This document shows, piece by piece, positions 23,394 to 35,101 of a stretch of DNA of 64,000 nt. The DNA is taken from contig CM030716.1 of NCBI GenBank assembly GCA_017979445.1, positions 16,263,443 through 16,327,442 of the forward strand, written 5' to 3'. Made by a program: the position numbers and the translations under genes. This DNA comes from Akebia trifoliata (lineage: Eukaryota > Streptophyta > Magnoliopsida > Ranunculales > Lardizabalaceae). The notes beneath the pieces are model-generated. The model ran no database searches. It had not been told where the DNA came from and was given only the letters and a program-made list of their open reading frames with translations. The first letter of the stretch is position 1. Every line of letters starts with the position of its first letter.

Positions 23394-24302
23394 CTATTTC
23401 GTAACTTCTTCTTTAATTTTCAAAGTCCATTTCGGCTTCATACGTCGAAGTTTCTGTTTGATTGGTCGAGCATCAGAATATAACGAAATTCGATGTTGAA
23501 CAATATCTGTGTTTACCCCCGGCATATCCTTGTAAGACCACGTGAACACGTCTTTGAATTTTCTGAGCAAATCTACTATCCCTTTGCGTTCATCGGGAGA
23601 TAAAGTGACCCCTATCCTAATTTCTTGAGGACTTTCTTTTGTTTCGAGGTTGATAACTTCTACTTCTTTTATTAGAGGTTGAGCCTGACATTCCTCTTCT
23701 TGTTCAAGTAATTTGATTATTTCAGGGGGAGGTTTCTCGTCAGAAGATTCTCCCTTCGAAGCCAAATTATTAGTTAAATTATTATTGCACTCGGGGTAAT
23801 AAAAAATTTCTTTTATTTCATTAAAAAGAGATGGGGTAATAAGACTCATTGCAGACTTGAAAGACTCACTTGACTCAGCAGGAAAAATAGACTTACTAGA
23901 AATAACAGACTCAGCAGAAACAACTAACTTACTCGACTCAACAGAAGTAAAGGACTCAACTGGCATGTCAGACTGAACAGGACTAGTGGGACCGACGGAC
24001 CCAGCCTTGACATGCAACATAGGACTAATTACATGATAATTTGAGAGACATCCAACAATGGGTTTGATTACAGACTAAGGATTTGGGATCCCTTTCTCAA
24101 CTGACAACACTAAGATACTATGATCTTCAATGAATAGCTGATCGATGTTGAGGGAGTCCTGATCGAACTGCCAGTCTTCAACTTTCTTCTCTTTAACTTC
24201 TGTGCTTGTTTCCTTTTCAGGCTATTCCATGCCAAAGAGGATTTCAAACCCCGGCAGACGAGTACCAGTGATGTGATCAATGAACGACTTTGGGAACCCA
24301 CA
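23394..24302 (-). pseudogene. pol: Pro-RT linker and N-terminal RT of A1
   Basis: The minus-strand frame 23394-24020 holds a Ser-rich linker, then LSPDERKGIVDLLRKFKDVF, WSYKDMPGVNTDIVQHRI and KQKLRRMKPKW, the conserved entry to Tat RT. 24107-24302 continues from the protease side (TGTRLPGFEILFGME), with a TAG inside. The A2 insertion point is at the end of this segment; the part before it lies at 61641-62109. Confidence 0.8.
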
Positions 24303-24307
24303 GTAAC
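24303..24307. repeat. Target-site duplication of A2 (left)
   Basis: GTAAC directly before LTR 24308-26030 is repeated at 61636-61640 directly after LTR 59907-61635. This shows that these two LTRs bound one 37.3 kb insertion. Confidence 0.9.
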
Positions 24308-24461
24308 TGAAAGCGCCCTCGATCCGCGGGGTGCGCGGATCCGCTTTTGACCCTTGAGGTTTGGGAGTCGCCACCTAGTTATTAAGGTCTAGGAACCAAA
24401 CTGACTCTAAAAAGGTAAACAAATCTACGAAAGAGAAAAAAAAAGTCCGGGGATCACGTTA

Positions 24462-24492
24462 CGGGGTTGGAAGGTGTTAGGCACCAACCCCG
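24462..24492 (-). other. Conserved LTR stem-loop (A2 3' LTR)
   Basis: CGGGGTTGG, loop AAGGTGTTAGGCA, CCAACCCCG, identical to A1. In the 5' LTR copy (60061-60090) one C of the right stem arm is lost. Confidence 0.7.
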
Positions 24493-24908
24493 CCCGGCCA
24501 AAGCCGGTCTCTACTAACTTTCCAAGTAAATCACATTGCTAAAAACCTAGATAGAAATAAAAATAAAAAAATCTGATACCTTTCCGATAGCAAGGATTTT
24601 TCTCCCTCAGATCTGACAAAAAGAGCTCCTTGTACCGTACTCCCTTGCTTCGTTCTTTCTCCGGATTTGACTTCGGATCTCCGAGATCAAGGTATCTCCT
24701 TATTTTTTTATTTGAACTCTTCAAGTTTATTACGGATTTGGGAGTATTTTTTGAGGGCTTTTAGGTGTTTTCTAGGCTAAAATTGAAGGAGGGATGTTAG
24801 GTAAGGAGTTGGGGCTCCAAAACCAGGGTTTATGGGAGGCTAGGGGGTTTTTAGACCTACTTCTCTTAGGATTTATGATTTGATACGAAAATAGGGTGTG
24901 AGCACCTC

Positions 24909-24916
24909 TATTTATA
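24909..24916 (-). promoter_or_regulatory. TATA box of family-A LTR (A2)
   Basis: Minus-strand TATAAATA in ATCTATAAATAGAGG, at the same place in all four family-A LTRs (6258, 16772, 24909, 60508). It is the likely core promoter. Confidence 0.65.
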
Positions 24917-26030
24917 GATGTTTTTAGGGGTTGATTTGGATAGAGTTAGTATTTAATTAGAGTTGTGTTTTAGTTATACTTGTTTTAGGTATAATTGTGT
25001 TTTAATTAGAATTGTTTTAGGTAGAATTGTTTTTAAGTTAGAATTCTATTAGATTGAGTTATTATTTAATTAGAACTCTATTATGACTTTTGGTCTTATT
25101 TGATTGACTTTTAATGTTTTGACTTTAGTCTTAATTGATTGACTTTTAATATCTTGACTTCAGTCTTGCTTAATTGACTTTAATTTTGACTTCAGTTTCA
25201 CTTGATTGACTTTAATACCTTGACTTCAGTCTTGCTTGACTTACTTTTAATTTTTGGAGAACCCCCCTCTAAAATATCTTTAATTCTTTGGACCCCCAAA
25301 TGGAGGGGTCCTTAAAGAAATATCTCACGAACCCTCAAAAAGTTTACTTGAAAACCCGATTGATCGATTTCTTCGGTTCAAAATTTTAAATTAATTTCAT
25401 TAATGTTTCACTTTAATTATTTAATATTTTATTTATTAATTTCGAATTTTTTAATTATGAAAATTGTGAAATTACCGTTTTACCCTCGGAGAGGACTTTT
25501 CACGTTTTAAGTCGGTTTTTAATGTTCTAGGATGTTTTAGAATCGATTTTCCGTAAGGAATTCAATGGAAATTTAGTTTGTGTCATTTATGAAATTTTTT
25601 GTGTGAAATGATCATGAACTTTATGAAGGGCATTTTTGTAATTTTGTCAAATTCTGTTAAAATTGGTGAAATGATTTATTTGGCTCCGATTTGTTATTTT
25701 ATGTGTTCGAGAGAGTTTTCCTAAGCGTAACGTAGGCTCTAGGGTTGTTTTGAGGTTAGGGGTATTTTGGTAATTTGATCAATTTTTAGTGATTTTTATC
25801 GTGAAACTTTTTTTTGGTCTGCAAGATGATGATTTCTATGTTTCTGGGGTCGTATTTTCCTAGCGTAGCGTGGTTTCTAAGGTTTTGTCAATTCGAGATA
25901 CCTCATCCGGATTTCTGAAACATATCTGGTAACAAAATAAAGCAATGGAATACACATCCATCATTGGGAATCATTGCGATCGGGTTGACGAGTTGATTAA
26001 TCAGGCGAATGCAAAAATGAGGTGTCTACA

Positions 26031-26045
26031 GATGCCCCTCTTTGG
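26031..26045 (-). other. Polypurine tract of A2
   Basis: Minus-strand CCAAAGAGGGGCATC directly before the LTR start, identical in core to A1. Confidence 0.75.
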
Positions 26046-26445
26046 ACGAGGGTTGAAGCAAACTAGATAGCAAAATCTATTTTGGTAGATAGTGCGATAT
26101 CCGAATGCTAAAGCTAGTGACAGTTCATTTTGCAGCCTGATTTAGAAATTTGTCGGGGTGTTCGGATCCTTGAGGGTAAAGCTCTCCCCCAATTAAAAGG
26201 TTGTCAGGTCCTCGAGCTTGAACTCTCACTGACGATGTCAGATCCTCGAATTTTAGAAAATTCTTCCTGACTAATGCAAAAGTGCACGTGTGTGCAATGG
26301 TGTGATGCTTACTGAGTAAAAATGTGTCAGGTCCTAGAGATCTTCTCTCACTGACAATAATGATTCAAAATTGAGATGCACTTATGCAATAGAAACAATC
26401 ATGGCAAGGTTTAACAATGTGGTAATTAGAGTCATAACATTGTAG
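26046..26445 (-). other. A2 3' noncoding region next to the LTR
   Basis: Noncoding. Its first ~270 bp are similar to the matching part of A1; the rest shows no motif. Confidence 0.5.
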
Positions 26446-26872
26446 GAACTTCATTAAATCCTATTTGAAATTCTTTTTTAGAGTTCGAAAAAGTTTGAGT
26501 CTCATTTATCGGACTCGAGCCTATTGTAGCCACACTTCTCGGGCTAAGGAACTTAAACAATCCTGTTAATTCATTCTATGATTCAAAAAAGTTAGAGTCT
26601 AGTTTCTCGGACTCTGACTAAGGTTTAGAGGAACTTAAACAATCCTATTAAAATTAGAGTCTCGTTTCTCCGACTCGAACTAAGGTTTATAGGCACTTCA
26701 AAAAAACCTATTCATTCTATGATTCAAAAAAATTGGAGTCTCGCTTCTCAGACTCGAACCTAGGTTTGTAGGCACTTCAAAAAGCCTACTCATTCTATGA
26801 TTCAAAAAGTTGGAGTCACGTTTCTCAGACCCGAACTTAGGTTTGTAAGCACTTCAAAAAGCCTATTCATTC
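26446..26872 (-). repeat. A2 minisatellite of GTTTCTCG hairpins (left half)
   Basis: Tandem units of about 65-80 bp with ATTCATTCTATGATTCAAAAA, then GAGTC-TCGTTTCTCG-GACTC, then GAACTTAGGTTTGTAGGCACTTC. One unit has TAGCC and GGCTA (26527/26542) in place of GAGTC and GACTC around almost the same loop. The array was split by B2 at 26872 and continues at 51971. Confidence 0.85.
26868..26872. repeat. Target-site duplication of B2 (left)
   Basis: CATTC before 26873 is repeated at 51971-51975 after 51970. Both copies lie in the same phase of the A2 minisatellite unit, confirming the borders of B2. Confidence 0.88.
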
Positions 26873-28789
26873 TGTAGACACGGGATTTCGCCATTACGAT
26901 GACCACATCTACAATGGTTTGGAGTCGCCACCATTCATTTTTGTAAGTGGGTGTGAATGGTCACCCGATGTGCATTTTTTTTAGAAAATGTGACATTTTT
27001 GGTATTTGGTGACTCTCGATGGATAAAGATGAATCAACCCTTGAGATTTGGGTAAGCGGTTCGGTTGGAGAAAAGGGAAGGTGTTAGGCACCCTTTTCTC
27101 CCCACTAGATAGTGGTAACCTCAACTCAAATCTGTCATTTTGATTAAAAAAAATATGAAAAACGATGTGCCACGTGTTGTGCATTTGTACCCTAGATAGG
27201 GGTTCATTTTCGGCTTGATCATAGGGTCATTCCATTGATGGAAATGACCCTTATAGACCTTTAGCCTTGGGGTCCATTCATCCTAAAAAATAAAATGAAG
27301 GGGAGAGGGTGATAGAAGAAGGAGGAGGAGAGGGTGTAGAAGAGAGAGAGGGGGGGGGATTGCCTTGAACCCACCTTGTATCTTCTTTCTTCTTTTCTTC
27401 TTCTTGAGTCCTTAGTATTTTATGAAAATACAATTCTTGTATGGTTGAAGGAGTAGAGAAAAGATGATGAGAGAGATGAGTGGAGTATAATATTTTTTTT
27501 TGTATATGAGACTTGAGGAGGATTGGTGATGGTTGTTAGTAGTGAGAGTTGGAGATAATTTTGTAGTGAAAGTTGGGGGCCATTTTTGGGAAGAGGATGA
27601 GGGTATTTATAGATGTTCAGGAATAATTTTAAGGATATAATGGGGTGAAGTGAAAAAGAAGGATAAAATGGTTATGGGTTTGAGAGAGAAGTAGGTGTAA
27701 TTTAGAGGAGATTGGAGGGTATTTAGGGAAGGGGGGTTAAATGGGTGAGTTTTGACCCAAATGGTTTGGATCCTACTCAACCCATTTGGGTGGAGTGTTT
27801 GGTGAGGTGAGTTTAAGATGGTGGTTGTGATTAAATGGTATTTGATTTAAGAGAATGGAGGATTTAAAGAGGTGGTTGATGATATTTTGGGAGGGTGAGG
27901 GAGATGAATGCATGTGTTAAAGTGGGTGGAAATGAAGGGTTGGGATAGGTTGATGGGAGAGGTTGAGTATTTGATTTGAGAGGATGGTGTAGGTTTAGGT
28001 TGTAGATGTGGGTTTTGTAGGGAATGATAAGGGTAGATTAGGGGAGGTATAGGTTAGGGGTGTGGGTAGATGTGTTTGATTTGAGAGAAAAGGTGATGGG
28101 TTGATGTGTGGGTAGATGGGATTTAAAGCAAATTAATGGGGTAGGTAGTTGGGTGAGGTAGTTGGGTGAGGGAGGTGAGATGGGGTGATGACATGTGTCA
28201 TCTTTGATTATCAAGATGGTGATTGGTTGATGTGGGTAGTGGTTGATGGGTTAGGGTTGTAGGTTGGATATGAATTGGATATGGATTTGGGCTTAGAGGC
28301 TTTAGAGTGTTTTGGGCTTGGGTTATGAAATGATTTTGGATTTTAGGAATTGGTTGGGGGTTATTTTGGAATGGATTTTGAGGGTATAGGTTGGTTTTAG
28401 ATTTTGGTTGATGTGGATTGATTTTAGGTTAGGGGGGTGAGAAAAATGGATTTTGAAGAATTAAGGTGTAGACACCCCATTATTGCATCTGCCTAATTCG
28501 ACAATTCGTCACCCGATTTTGGTGGATTCCTAATGATGAATATAAAAGAACTCGAAGGCTTGTGAGTACTGCTTGGTTCTTTCTGTTTCTAGTTTCTTTT
28601 CATCCTCCCTACTCGTCACTACTCGACCTAGAAATTTACGCACGCTTAGGATCGCTACATCTTACACCTGGCTTAGCAAGCACGTACGCATAGGTTAGTT
28701 ACACAAATCGATAACTTAGAGACCTCGCTACGCTAGGAAAATATAACTTTAGAACTTAGAAATACTCACACAGTGACTGAAAGAAAACT

Positions 28790-29100
28790 CACGTTGAAAT
28801 TCCTAAAAATCTGTAAAAATCACAAAAATGACGAAAATACCCTTCATAAATTTTTGATGTCCGAAAAGTCTCAAAAGTACCCCCATTGCACTCAGAACAT
28901 GATTTCGAGTCTAACGGGACCCAAATCGATGAAAACAGAGAAATTGGTAAAAATTTGTAAAAAATCATCAAAATGACGAAAATACCCCTCATAAATTTCG
29001 GATGTCCGAAAAGTCTCGAAAGTACCTCCATTACACTCAGAACGTGATTTCGAATCTAACGGGACTCAAATCGATGAAAACAGAGAAATTTAAAAAAAAA
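28790..29100 (+). repeat. ~145-bp tandem duplication in LTR C
   Basis: Two-plus copies of a unit with AAAATCAC/ATCAAAATGACG, ATGTCCGAAAAGTCTC and AACGGGACYCAAATCGATG lie side by side. Noncoding. Confidence 0.8.
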
Positions 29101-29341
29101 AAAAAAATCATCAAAAATCGTAAAAATGACCAAAACGCCCCTTAACATCTAATCTTAACATAGAGACCTTGATCCCTAGGAAAATAAAACTCAAATAAAA
29201 AAATTAAACCAAAATAAAATTTAAATTAAAAATTAAACTAAAATTCAAAATTTAAAATTAATTTAAAATCGTAAAATCAAATTAAATTTTAATACAAAAT
29301 AAAAATTACATTTTCAAGAAACCGATTAAAATACAAAATCA

Positions 29342-29441
29342 NNNNNNNNNNNNNNNNNNNNNNNNNNNNNNNNNNNNNNNNNNNNNNNNNNNNNNNNNNN
29401 NNNNNNNNNNNNNNNNNNNNNNNNNNNNNNNNNNNNNNNNN
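29342..29441. other. Assembly gap (100 N)
   Basis: Exactly 100 N, the usual placeholder for a gap of unknown size. Sequence to the right begins inside a family-B LTR about 96 bases from its expected start, so the gap hides the LTR border and its left target-site copy. Confidence 0.95.
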
Positions 29442-30624
29442 AAGTCATTGAAAAGTGACATTTTTACCAACCCGAGGCCCCTAAGACCTCTCAATGGTTT
29501 AGGAGGCTACCAAAAGGACTCGGCCAACCTTACGCTTTCCCAACATTCACCGCTCCGCTTCCAAAATAAAAAACGTCAAATTTTCGATAAATTTCACCAA
29601 CGGGCCTAAAAAGCCCGATTCGCCAACACGTGGCATTTTTGATCAAATTAATGATTGTAAAAATCTAAAAAAATTAAAAATTAAAAAGGTGAGACTTGAG
29701 ATGCCTACCCCTCCTCTACTACCACCGCTCCGCCTCCGAATCCGCAAAAAACCATAGGCCCACCTAAGGCCCATGAGCCCTCAACACTTTCCTAAATCGA
29801 TTTCTCATCTTACCCTTAGCCTAAAATCAATCCCACATCACCTAAAATCTAAAACCAACCTATACCCTCAAAACCCATTCCAAAATAACCCTCAACCAAA
29901 CCCTAAAACCCAAAACCATTTCTAAAACCCAAGTCCAACACTACAAAGCCCACAAATCATTAACCATATCCAATTCATTATCCAACCCACAACCCTAACC
30001 CATAAATCACAACCCACATCAACCAATCATTCTTTTATCATCAAAAGATGACACATGTCATCACCCCATCTCACCTCCCTCACCCAACTACCTACCACAT
30101 TAATTTGCTTTAAATCCCATCTACCCACACATCAACCCATCACCTTTTCTCTCAAATCAAACACATCTACCCACACCCCTAACCTATACCTCCCCTAATC
30201 TACCCTCATCATTCCCTACAAAACCTATATCTACAACCTAAACCTACACCATCCTCTCAAGTCAAACACTCAACCTCTCCCATCAACCTATCCCAACCCT
30301 TCATTTCCACCCACTTTAACACATGGCATCATCTCCTTCACCCTCCCAAAATATCATCAACTACCTCTTTAAATCCTCTATTCTCTTAAATCAAATACCA
30401 TTTAATCACAACCACCATCTTAAACTCACCTCACCAAACACTCCACCCAAATGGGTTGGGTAGGATCCAAACCATTTGGGTCAAAACTCACCCATTTAAC
30501 CCTCCTTACCTAAATACCCTCCAATCTCCTCTAAATTACACCCACTTCTCTCTCAAACTCATAACCATTCTACCCTTTTTCTTCACTTCACCCCATTATA
30601 TCCCTAAAATAACTCCTTAACATC

Positions 30625-30632
30625 TATAAATA
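30625..30632 (+). promoter_or_regulatory. TATA box of LTR B3
   Basis: TATAAATA in the same context as B1 and B2 (CATCTATAAATACC). Confidence 0.65.
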
Positions 30633-31180
30633 CCCTCCTCCTCTTCCCAAAAATGGCCCCCAACCTTCACTACAAAAATTCTCTCCAACTCTCTCTACTA
30701 ACAACTATCACCCCTCTCACTAAGAAAAATCTCATCAATTCCCTCACACTAACCCTCCCCAAGTCTCATAAAAAAAAAATCACACACTACACTCATCTCC
30801 ATTATATCTCTTCTCTACTCCTTCAATAAAAAAAAAAGAGTTGTATTTGTTTAAAATACTAAGGACTCAAGAAGACTCAAGCAAGAAGAAGAAAAGAAGA
30901 AACAAGATGCAAGGTGGGTTCAAGGCAACCCCCCCTCTCTCTTCTACATCCTCTCCTCCTCCCTCTTCTATCACCCCTCTCCCCTTCATTTTATTTTTTA
31001 GGATGAATGGACCCCAAGGCTAAAGGTCTATAAGGGTCATTTCCATCAATGGAATGACCCTATGATCAAGCCGAAAATTGACCCCTATCTAGGGTACAAA
31101 TGCACAACACGTGGCACATCATTTTTCGTATTTTTTTAATCAAATGACCGAGTTGAGTTGAGGTTACCGCTATTTAGTGG

Positions 31181-31215
31181 GGAGAAAAGGGTGCCTAACA
31201 CCTTCCCTTTTCTCC
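31181..31215 (+). other. Conserved LTR stem-loop (B3)
   Basis: GGAGAAAAGGG, loop TGCCTAACACCTT, CCCTTTTCTCC. The loop is the exact complement of AAGGTGTTAGGCA. Confidence 0.7.
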
Positions 31216-33209
31216 AACCGAGCCGCTTACCCCGGATCTTAAGGTTTGATCCGTACCTTATCCACGTGAGTCACTAAAATGTCAAAATGTCACTTTTTCA
31301 AAAATGCACATTGGGTGACCATTCACACCCACTTACAATATGAATGGTGGCGACTCCAAATCATAGTAGATGTGGCCGTCGTAATGACGAAATCACATGT
31401 CTACACATTCAAAATGTAAATTAAAAATTAAATTCAAGTTAAACAATTAAAACTCAAATTAAGATCGAATCACCCAACCAATTAAAATGTAAAATCGAAC
31501 GATCAATCAATCAAAAAATCGAAATCAAATCAACCAACAACCAAATTTAATATCAAAATTCAAATTAAATTTTAATCGAAATTCAAAATTTAAAATAAAA
31601 TATAAATTCAAATGTAATTTAAAACATCAAATTAAATTTTAAATCAAAACATCGACTAAAATAAAAATAAAAAAAAATTCGAAATCAACCAATCGGAAGG
31701 AAAATTAAACCGACCAATTATGACTCATTGACGGAGAGTTACCGTAGTACGAGTAGCGTAAGATCCCCCTCTTTCATTCTTTTAAAAAATAAAAAATAAA
31801 AAAATTCAAAATAAAAAAAGAAAGAAGAAGAAACCACGTTTCTTCTTCCCCACGTGCTCCCATGGTCTTCTTCTCCAACTCCTCCTTCTCTATTTCTCCA
31901 ACAACCCACGTTTTGGACCACCCACATAGCAGCCACGTTCTTCTCCTCCTCTTCACTCTCTCCCTTGATCTCTCCCATCAACCCACGTCCTCCACCCTTC
32001 TTCTTCTTCACAACAAAAACCAGCAACATTCTCTCACATTTTTTGCTAGATAACCACCCATACAACTACCCACATCTCCACCCTCTCTCCCCTCATTCTC
32101 TCACGTTTTTATGGGAGGGAATGATTATAAAAAAAGAGCAAGAGGAACCAAGAAGAGAGAGTTCTCTGGTCTTGCTGCCACTGATAAAAAAAAAAACACA
32201 AAAAACGTTTTTTTCTGGCTACCATTAAATCTGCAACATCTTCTTCTTCGTCTATCCAGCCACATCTTCCTCTCTCTAACTACGCCTTCTAACCCACATT
32301 ACTCTCTCTCTCTCTCTCCCATGTTCATGTTGGACAACAACCATTCATCCTCTTCTCCATAAAAGCTCAACCAACACTCATCATAAAAAAAAACAGCAAC
32401 TTTCCACTTTGATAGCAGCCATTAATATCCATTATTTCCTTCTCTCTTCACCATAAAAATTAGCCCATTTCTCTCTTGATTACACCCTCTTCTTCTCCAT
32501 AAAAGAGCCAGCCCATTTCCTTGCCATTACCTCCTTCTCCATCGAAAATTAGCCAAGTTCTCTACCATTAAACCATCTCCATTATAGCATACGCACCATC
32601 ACACGCCCTCTTCTCCCACGTCTCACTCACTCTCTCTAATTTTGGATGCCCCTCTCTCACTCTCTTTGCTCTCCTCACTTTTCACCAAGTCCCAACAAAT
32701 ATAATAGCGGCCATAGCTTTAACCACATCGCCTCATTTTTTATTTTTGTATAACTCGCAACCACAACGACCCGTACGGCATTATTCACTTGCCATTTCAA
32801 GTTCTTTTGAAGGAATCCACGCATCCGAAATTATTCGGCAAAGGTAAATTTTTTTTATTTTTTTTTATTTTTTTTTATTTTACTTTTATTTATTTGTTTA
32901 TTTATTTTTATTGTTTCTTGATTTCGTATGCATCCGAATAGATACACCGATTTTTGGGGTAGGCGTGGCGCCATGACAATTTTTACGATTTCGAATTATT
33001 AGTGGATCGATTCACAAATTTTGTTGATAAATTGATTGGTTAACTTGTTAACATCAAGATAGTGAACCGGCTCATTGTTGATATTTATCCGGTCGATTTG
33101 TCGATTTATGATGTTATTGGGCCAACTCGCTAACATTGATATTAATCAACTCACTAATATGTGGATTAATTCATGAATTTTGGTACACGTGGAGGGTAAA
33201 GAAATCGAT

Positions 33210-34090
33210 TTTTTTTGCTTATCAAGATTGGTGAGTTGACTCGCTGATTTTGGGGCCATTGAAAATGTGAATCGAATTTTTTTTAAAAAAATTAGACACG
33301 TGGGTTAAGTCACCGATTTAATACACGTGGCGATTTAAAAAAAAAAATTAGGATTCTTATGATAAAAATTGTGAGTCGACTCGCTGATTTTGGGACCATT
33401 GAGAATGCGAATCGATTTTTTTTTTTTAGAAATTGTGCACGTGGGTTAAATCACATATTTAACACATGTGGCAATTTTTAAAAATAATCAAAGATTATTT
33501 TGATTAACAAATTGCGAGTCAACTCGCTGATTTTTGGTACATTGGAAATTTGGTTCGATTTTTTTTAGAAATTGTGCACGTGGGTTAAATCACATATTTA
33601 ACACATGTGGCGATTTTTTAAAATAATCAAAGATCATTTTGATTAACAAATTGTGAGTCGACTTGCTGATTTTTGGTACATTAGAAATTTGATTCGATTT
33701 TTTTTAGAAATTGTGCACGTGAGTTAAATCACATATTTAACACATTTGGCGATTTAAAAAAAATAATCAAAGATTATTTTGATTAACAAATTACGAATCG
33801 ATTCGCTGATTTTTGGTACATTGGAAATTTGGTTTGATTTTTTTTAGAAATTGTGTACGTGGGTTAAATCGCCAATTTAATACACGTGGCGATTCAAAAA
33901 AAAAAAAATTATTATGATATAAAAATTGCGAGTGGACTCGCTGATTTTGGAGAATTGAGAATGCAAATCGAATTTTTTTCAAAAAAATTAGGTTTCTTTT
34001 GATTAACAAATTGCGAGTCGACCCGCTGATTTTTGGGACATTGAAAATTTGAATCGATTTTTTTTTAAGCACGTGGTTAACTCACCGATT
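33210..34090 (+). repeat. ~140-bp tandem array in LTR C
   Basis: Six to seven degenerate units with GTGCACGTGGGTTAAATCAC, ATTTAACACATGTGGCGAT and GAGTCGACTCGCTGATTTTTGG. Both CACGTG-like and GAGTCGACTC palindromes recur in the units. Noncoding. Confidence 0.85.
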
Positions 34091-34439
34091 TAATACATGT
34101 GGCAACTCAAAATTTACAAGTTAACCCACTGAATTTAATGCACGTGACGACTCAGAAATCAAATTTCTTTGATAAATATCATCAATGAGCCAATTCATTA
34201 ATTTCATGTACGTGGCATTGAAAATCAGTTTTCTATTATTCAAAGTATGATCGATTTGATCCATTAATTTTTGGTGTCATGAATGCCTCATTAAATCATG
34301 TAATTATTTTAACCGTAGGATTTGTTTAGTAAATCCGATGCAATTTGATGATGATTGGACCCTAGTTTGACTTTTAGTCTTTGAATATTGAATGTAGGAT
34401 ATTTTTGGATCGCAGTAGAGACTGATCATCTTGATCAGG

Positions 34440-34471
34440 CGGGTTCGGTGCCTAACACCTTTCGAAATCCG
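34440..34471 (+). other. Conserved LTR stem-loop (C)
   Basis: CGGGTTCG, then GTGCCTAACACCTT, then TCGAAATCCG. The loop core is the same as in A and B. The stem pairs with one mismatch and one bulge and differs in sequence from both. Confidence 0.6.
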
Positions 34472-35087
34472 TAACCTGACCCCTTACCCATCTCGTTGAT
34501 CCACGGACCGACCCATATCTATTTGGAGTTAATTTTGGTTCCTAGACCTAAACTAGGTGGCGACTCCCTATTCTTTTAAAAATTCCTGAGATACGTAGAT
34601 CGGACCCCTAATCCGCTATTTAGCGAACGGTCGCGGGGGTCAAGGCGATTTCATAAGGATTTATGGGCCTTAGGTGGGTTTAGATTTTTTTGGATTCGGA
34701 GATGGAACGGTGGAAGGTATAGGAGGTGGTAGGCGTCCCAAGTATCGTTTTTTAATTTTATTTATTTTTTTGAAATTTTTGAAATCATTGGTTTGATCGA
34801 GATGCCACGTGTTGGCAAATCGGGCTTTTTAGGCCCGTTGGTGAACTTTATCGAAAATTTGACGTTTCTTATTTTGGAAGCAGAGCGGTGAATATTGGGA
34901 AAGCGTAAGGTAGGTCGAGTCCTTTTGGTGGCCTCCTAAACCATTGAGAAGTCTTAGGGGCCTCGGTTTAGTCAAAATGTCACTTTTCAATGACTTGGGT
35001 CTTTAAGGCCCGTTGGCCCATTTATTTGGAAAATCTGTATTTTTGGGCCTTTTCGAGTTGTGGCTCGTTCAAATTGGGGTGTCTACA

Positions 35088-35101
35088 GCTGCCCTTCTTT
35101 G
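35088..35101 (-). other. Polypurine tract of B2
   Basis: Minus-strand CAAAGAAGGGCAGC directly before the LTR start TGTAGACACC. Confidence 0.7.

Larger units (their letters stand above)
16168..24307 (-). mobile_element. Ogre-like retrotransposon A1 (3' part)
   Basis: The left part of a minus-strand element inserted into B1 gag: 3' LTR (16168-17913), polypurine tract, 3' noncoding repeats (to 20392) and pol (20393-24302). The reading frame breaks at 24302/24307, where A2 is inserted with duplication GTAAC, and resumes at 61641. The 5' LTR of A1 and the N-terminal end of its gag are beyond position 64000. The left target pentamer would be GCGGG at 16163-16167; its partner is not visible. Confidence 0.88.
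24308..26030 (-). repeat. 3' LTR of A2 (family A)
   Basis: A 1.72 kb LTR, minus strand TGTAGACACCTC...GCGCTTTCA. It is nearly colinear with 59907-61635, differing by small indels and a few substitutions. TATTTATA lies at 24909-24916 and the conserved stem-loop at 24462-24492. A terminal hairpin at 24310-24347 combines AAAGCG/CGCTTT with GATCCGCG/CGCGGATC. Confidence 0.92.
29442..31405 (+). mobile_element. Family-B LTR (B3) inside LTR C
   Basis: The reverse complement of the B2 LTRs from just inside the start to the end CATGTCTACA. No PBS or element body follows, since LTR C resumes at 31406; a solo LTR is therefore most likely. TATAAATA lies at 30625-30632, the 11-bp stem-loop at 31181-31215, and the G-poor tract spans about 29860-30640. 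The five bases after it are CATTC, but the left flank lies in the gap. Confidence 0.85.
28467..34653 (+). mobile_element. Solo LTR of Ogre family C, itself interrupted
   Basis: It starts TGTAGACACCCCATTATTG and ends GGCGATTTCA, with a perfect 5-bp duplication TAAGG (28462-28466 and 34654-34658). The intact family-B LTR at 51540 shows the empty site. Without the inner LTR and gap it is about 4.1 kb, long even for Ogre. Its first ~300 bp and last ~150 bp resemble family A, including CTACGCTAGGAAAATA and CTAGGTGGCGACTCCC. The conserved stem-loop is present at 34440-34471 with one mismatch and one bulge. Inside are a ~145-bp duplication (28790-29090), a pyrimidine-rich section (31830-32690) and a ~140-bp tandem array (33210-34090). 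Small ORFs such as 31854-32228 are low-complexity and not credible genes. Confidence 0.88.
26873..35087 (-). repeat. 3' LTR of B2, split by solo LTR C
   Basis: Two blocks, 26873-28466 and 34659-35087, align continuously with the intact LTR 49964-51970 and together make about 2.02 kb. The break lies at TTAAGG, duplicated as TAAGG around LTR C. TATTTATA lies at 27604-27611 (minus TATAAATA), and the conserved stem-loop with its 11-bp stem at 27067-27101. The strand complementary to the element is rich in G and T from about 27600 to 28460. Confidence 0.92.

Noticed and set aside
16168..26030. A1 3' LTR and LTR 24308-26030 as the two LTRs of one 9.9 kb element
   Set aside because: LTR 24308-26030 has no PBS on its left and a polypurine tract on its right, and its GTAAC duplication pairs with 61636-61640, so it is the 3' LTR of A2.
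31739..32362. Overlapping ORFs on both strands in LTR C
   Set aside because: Pyrimidine-rich low-complexity DNA inside an LTR; both strands open, no domain.
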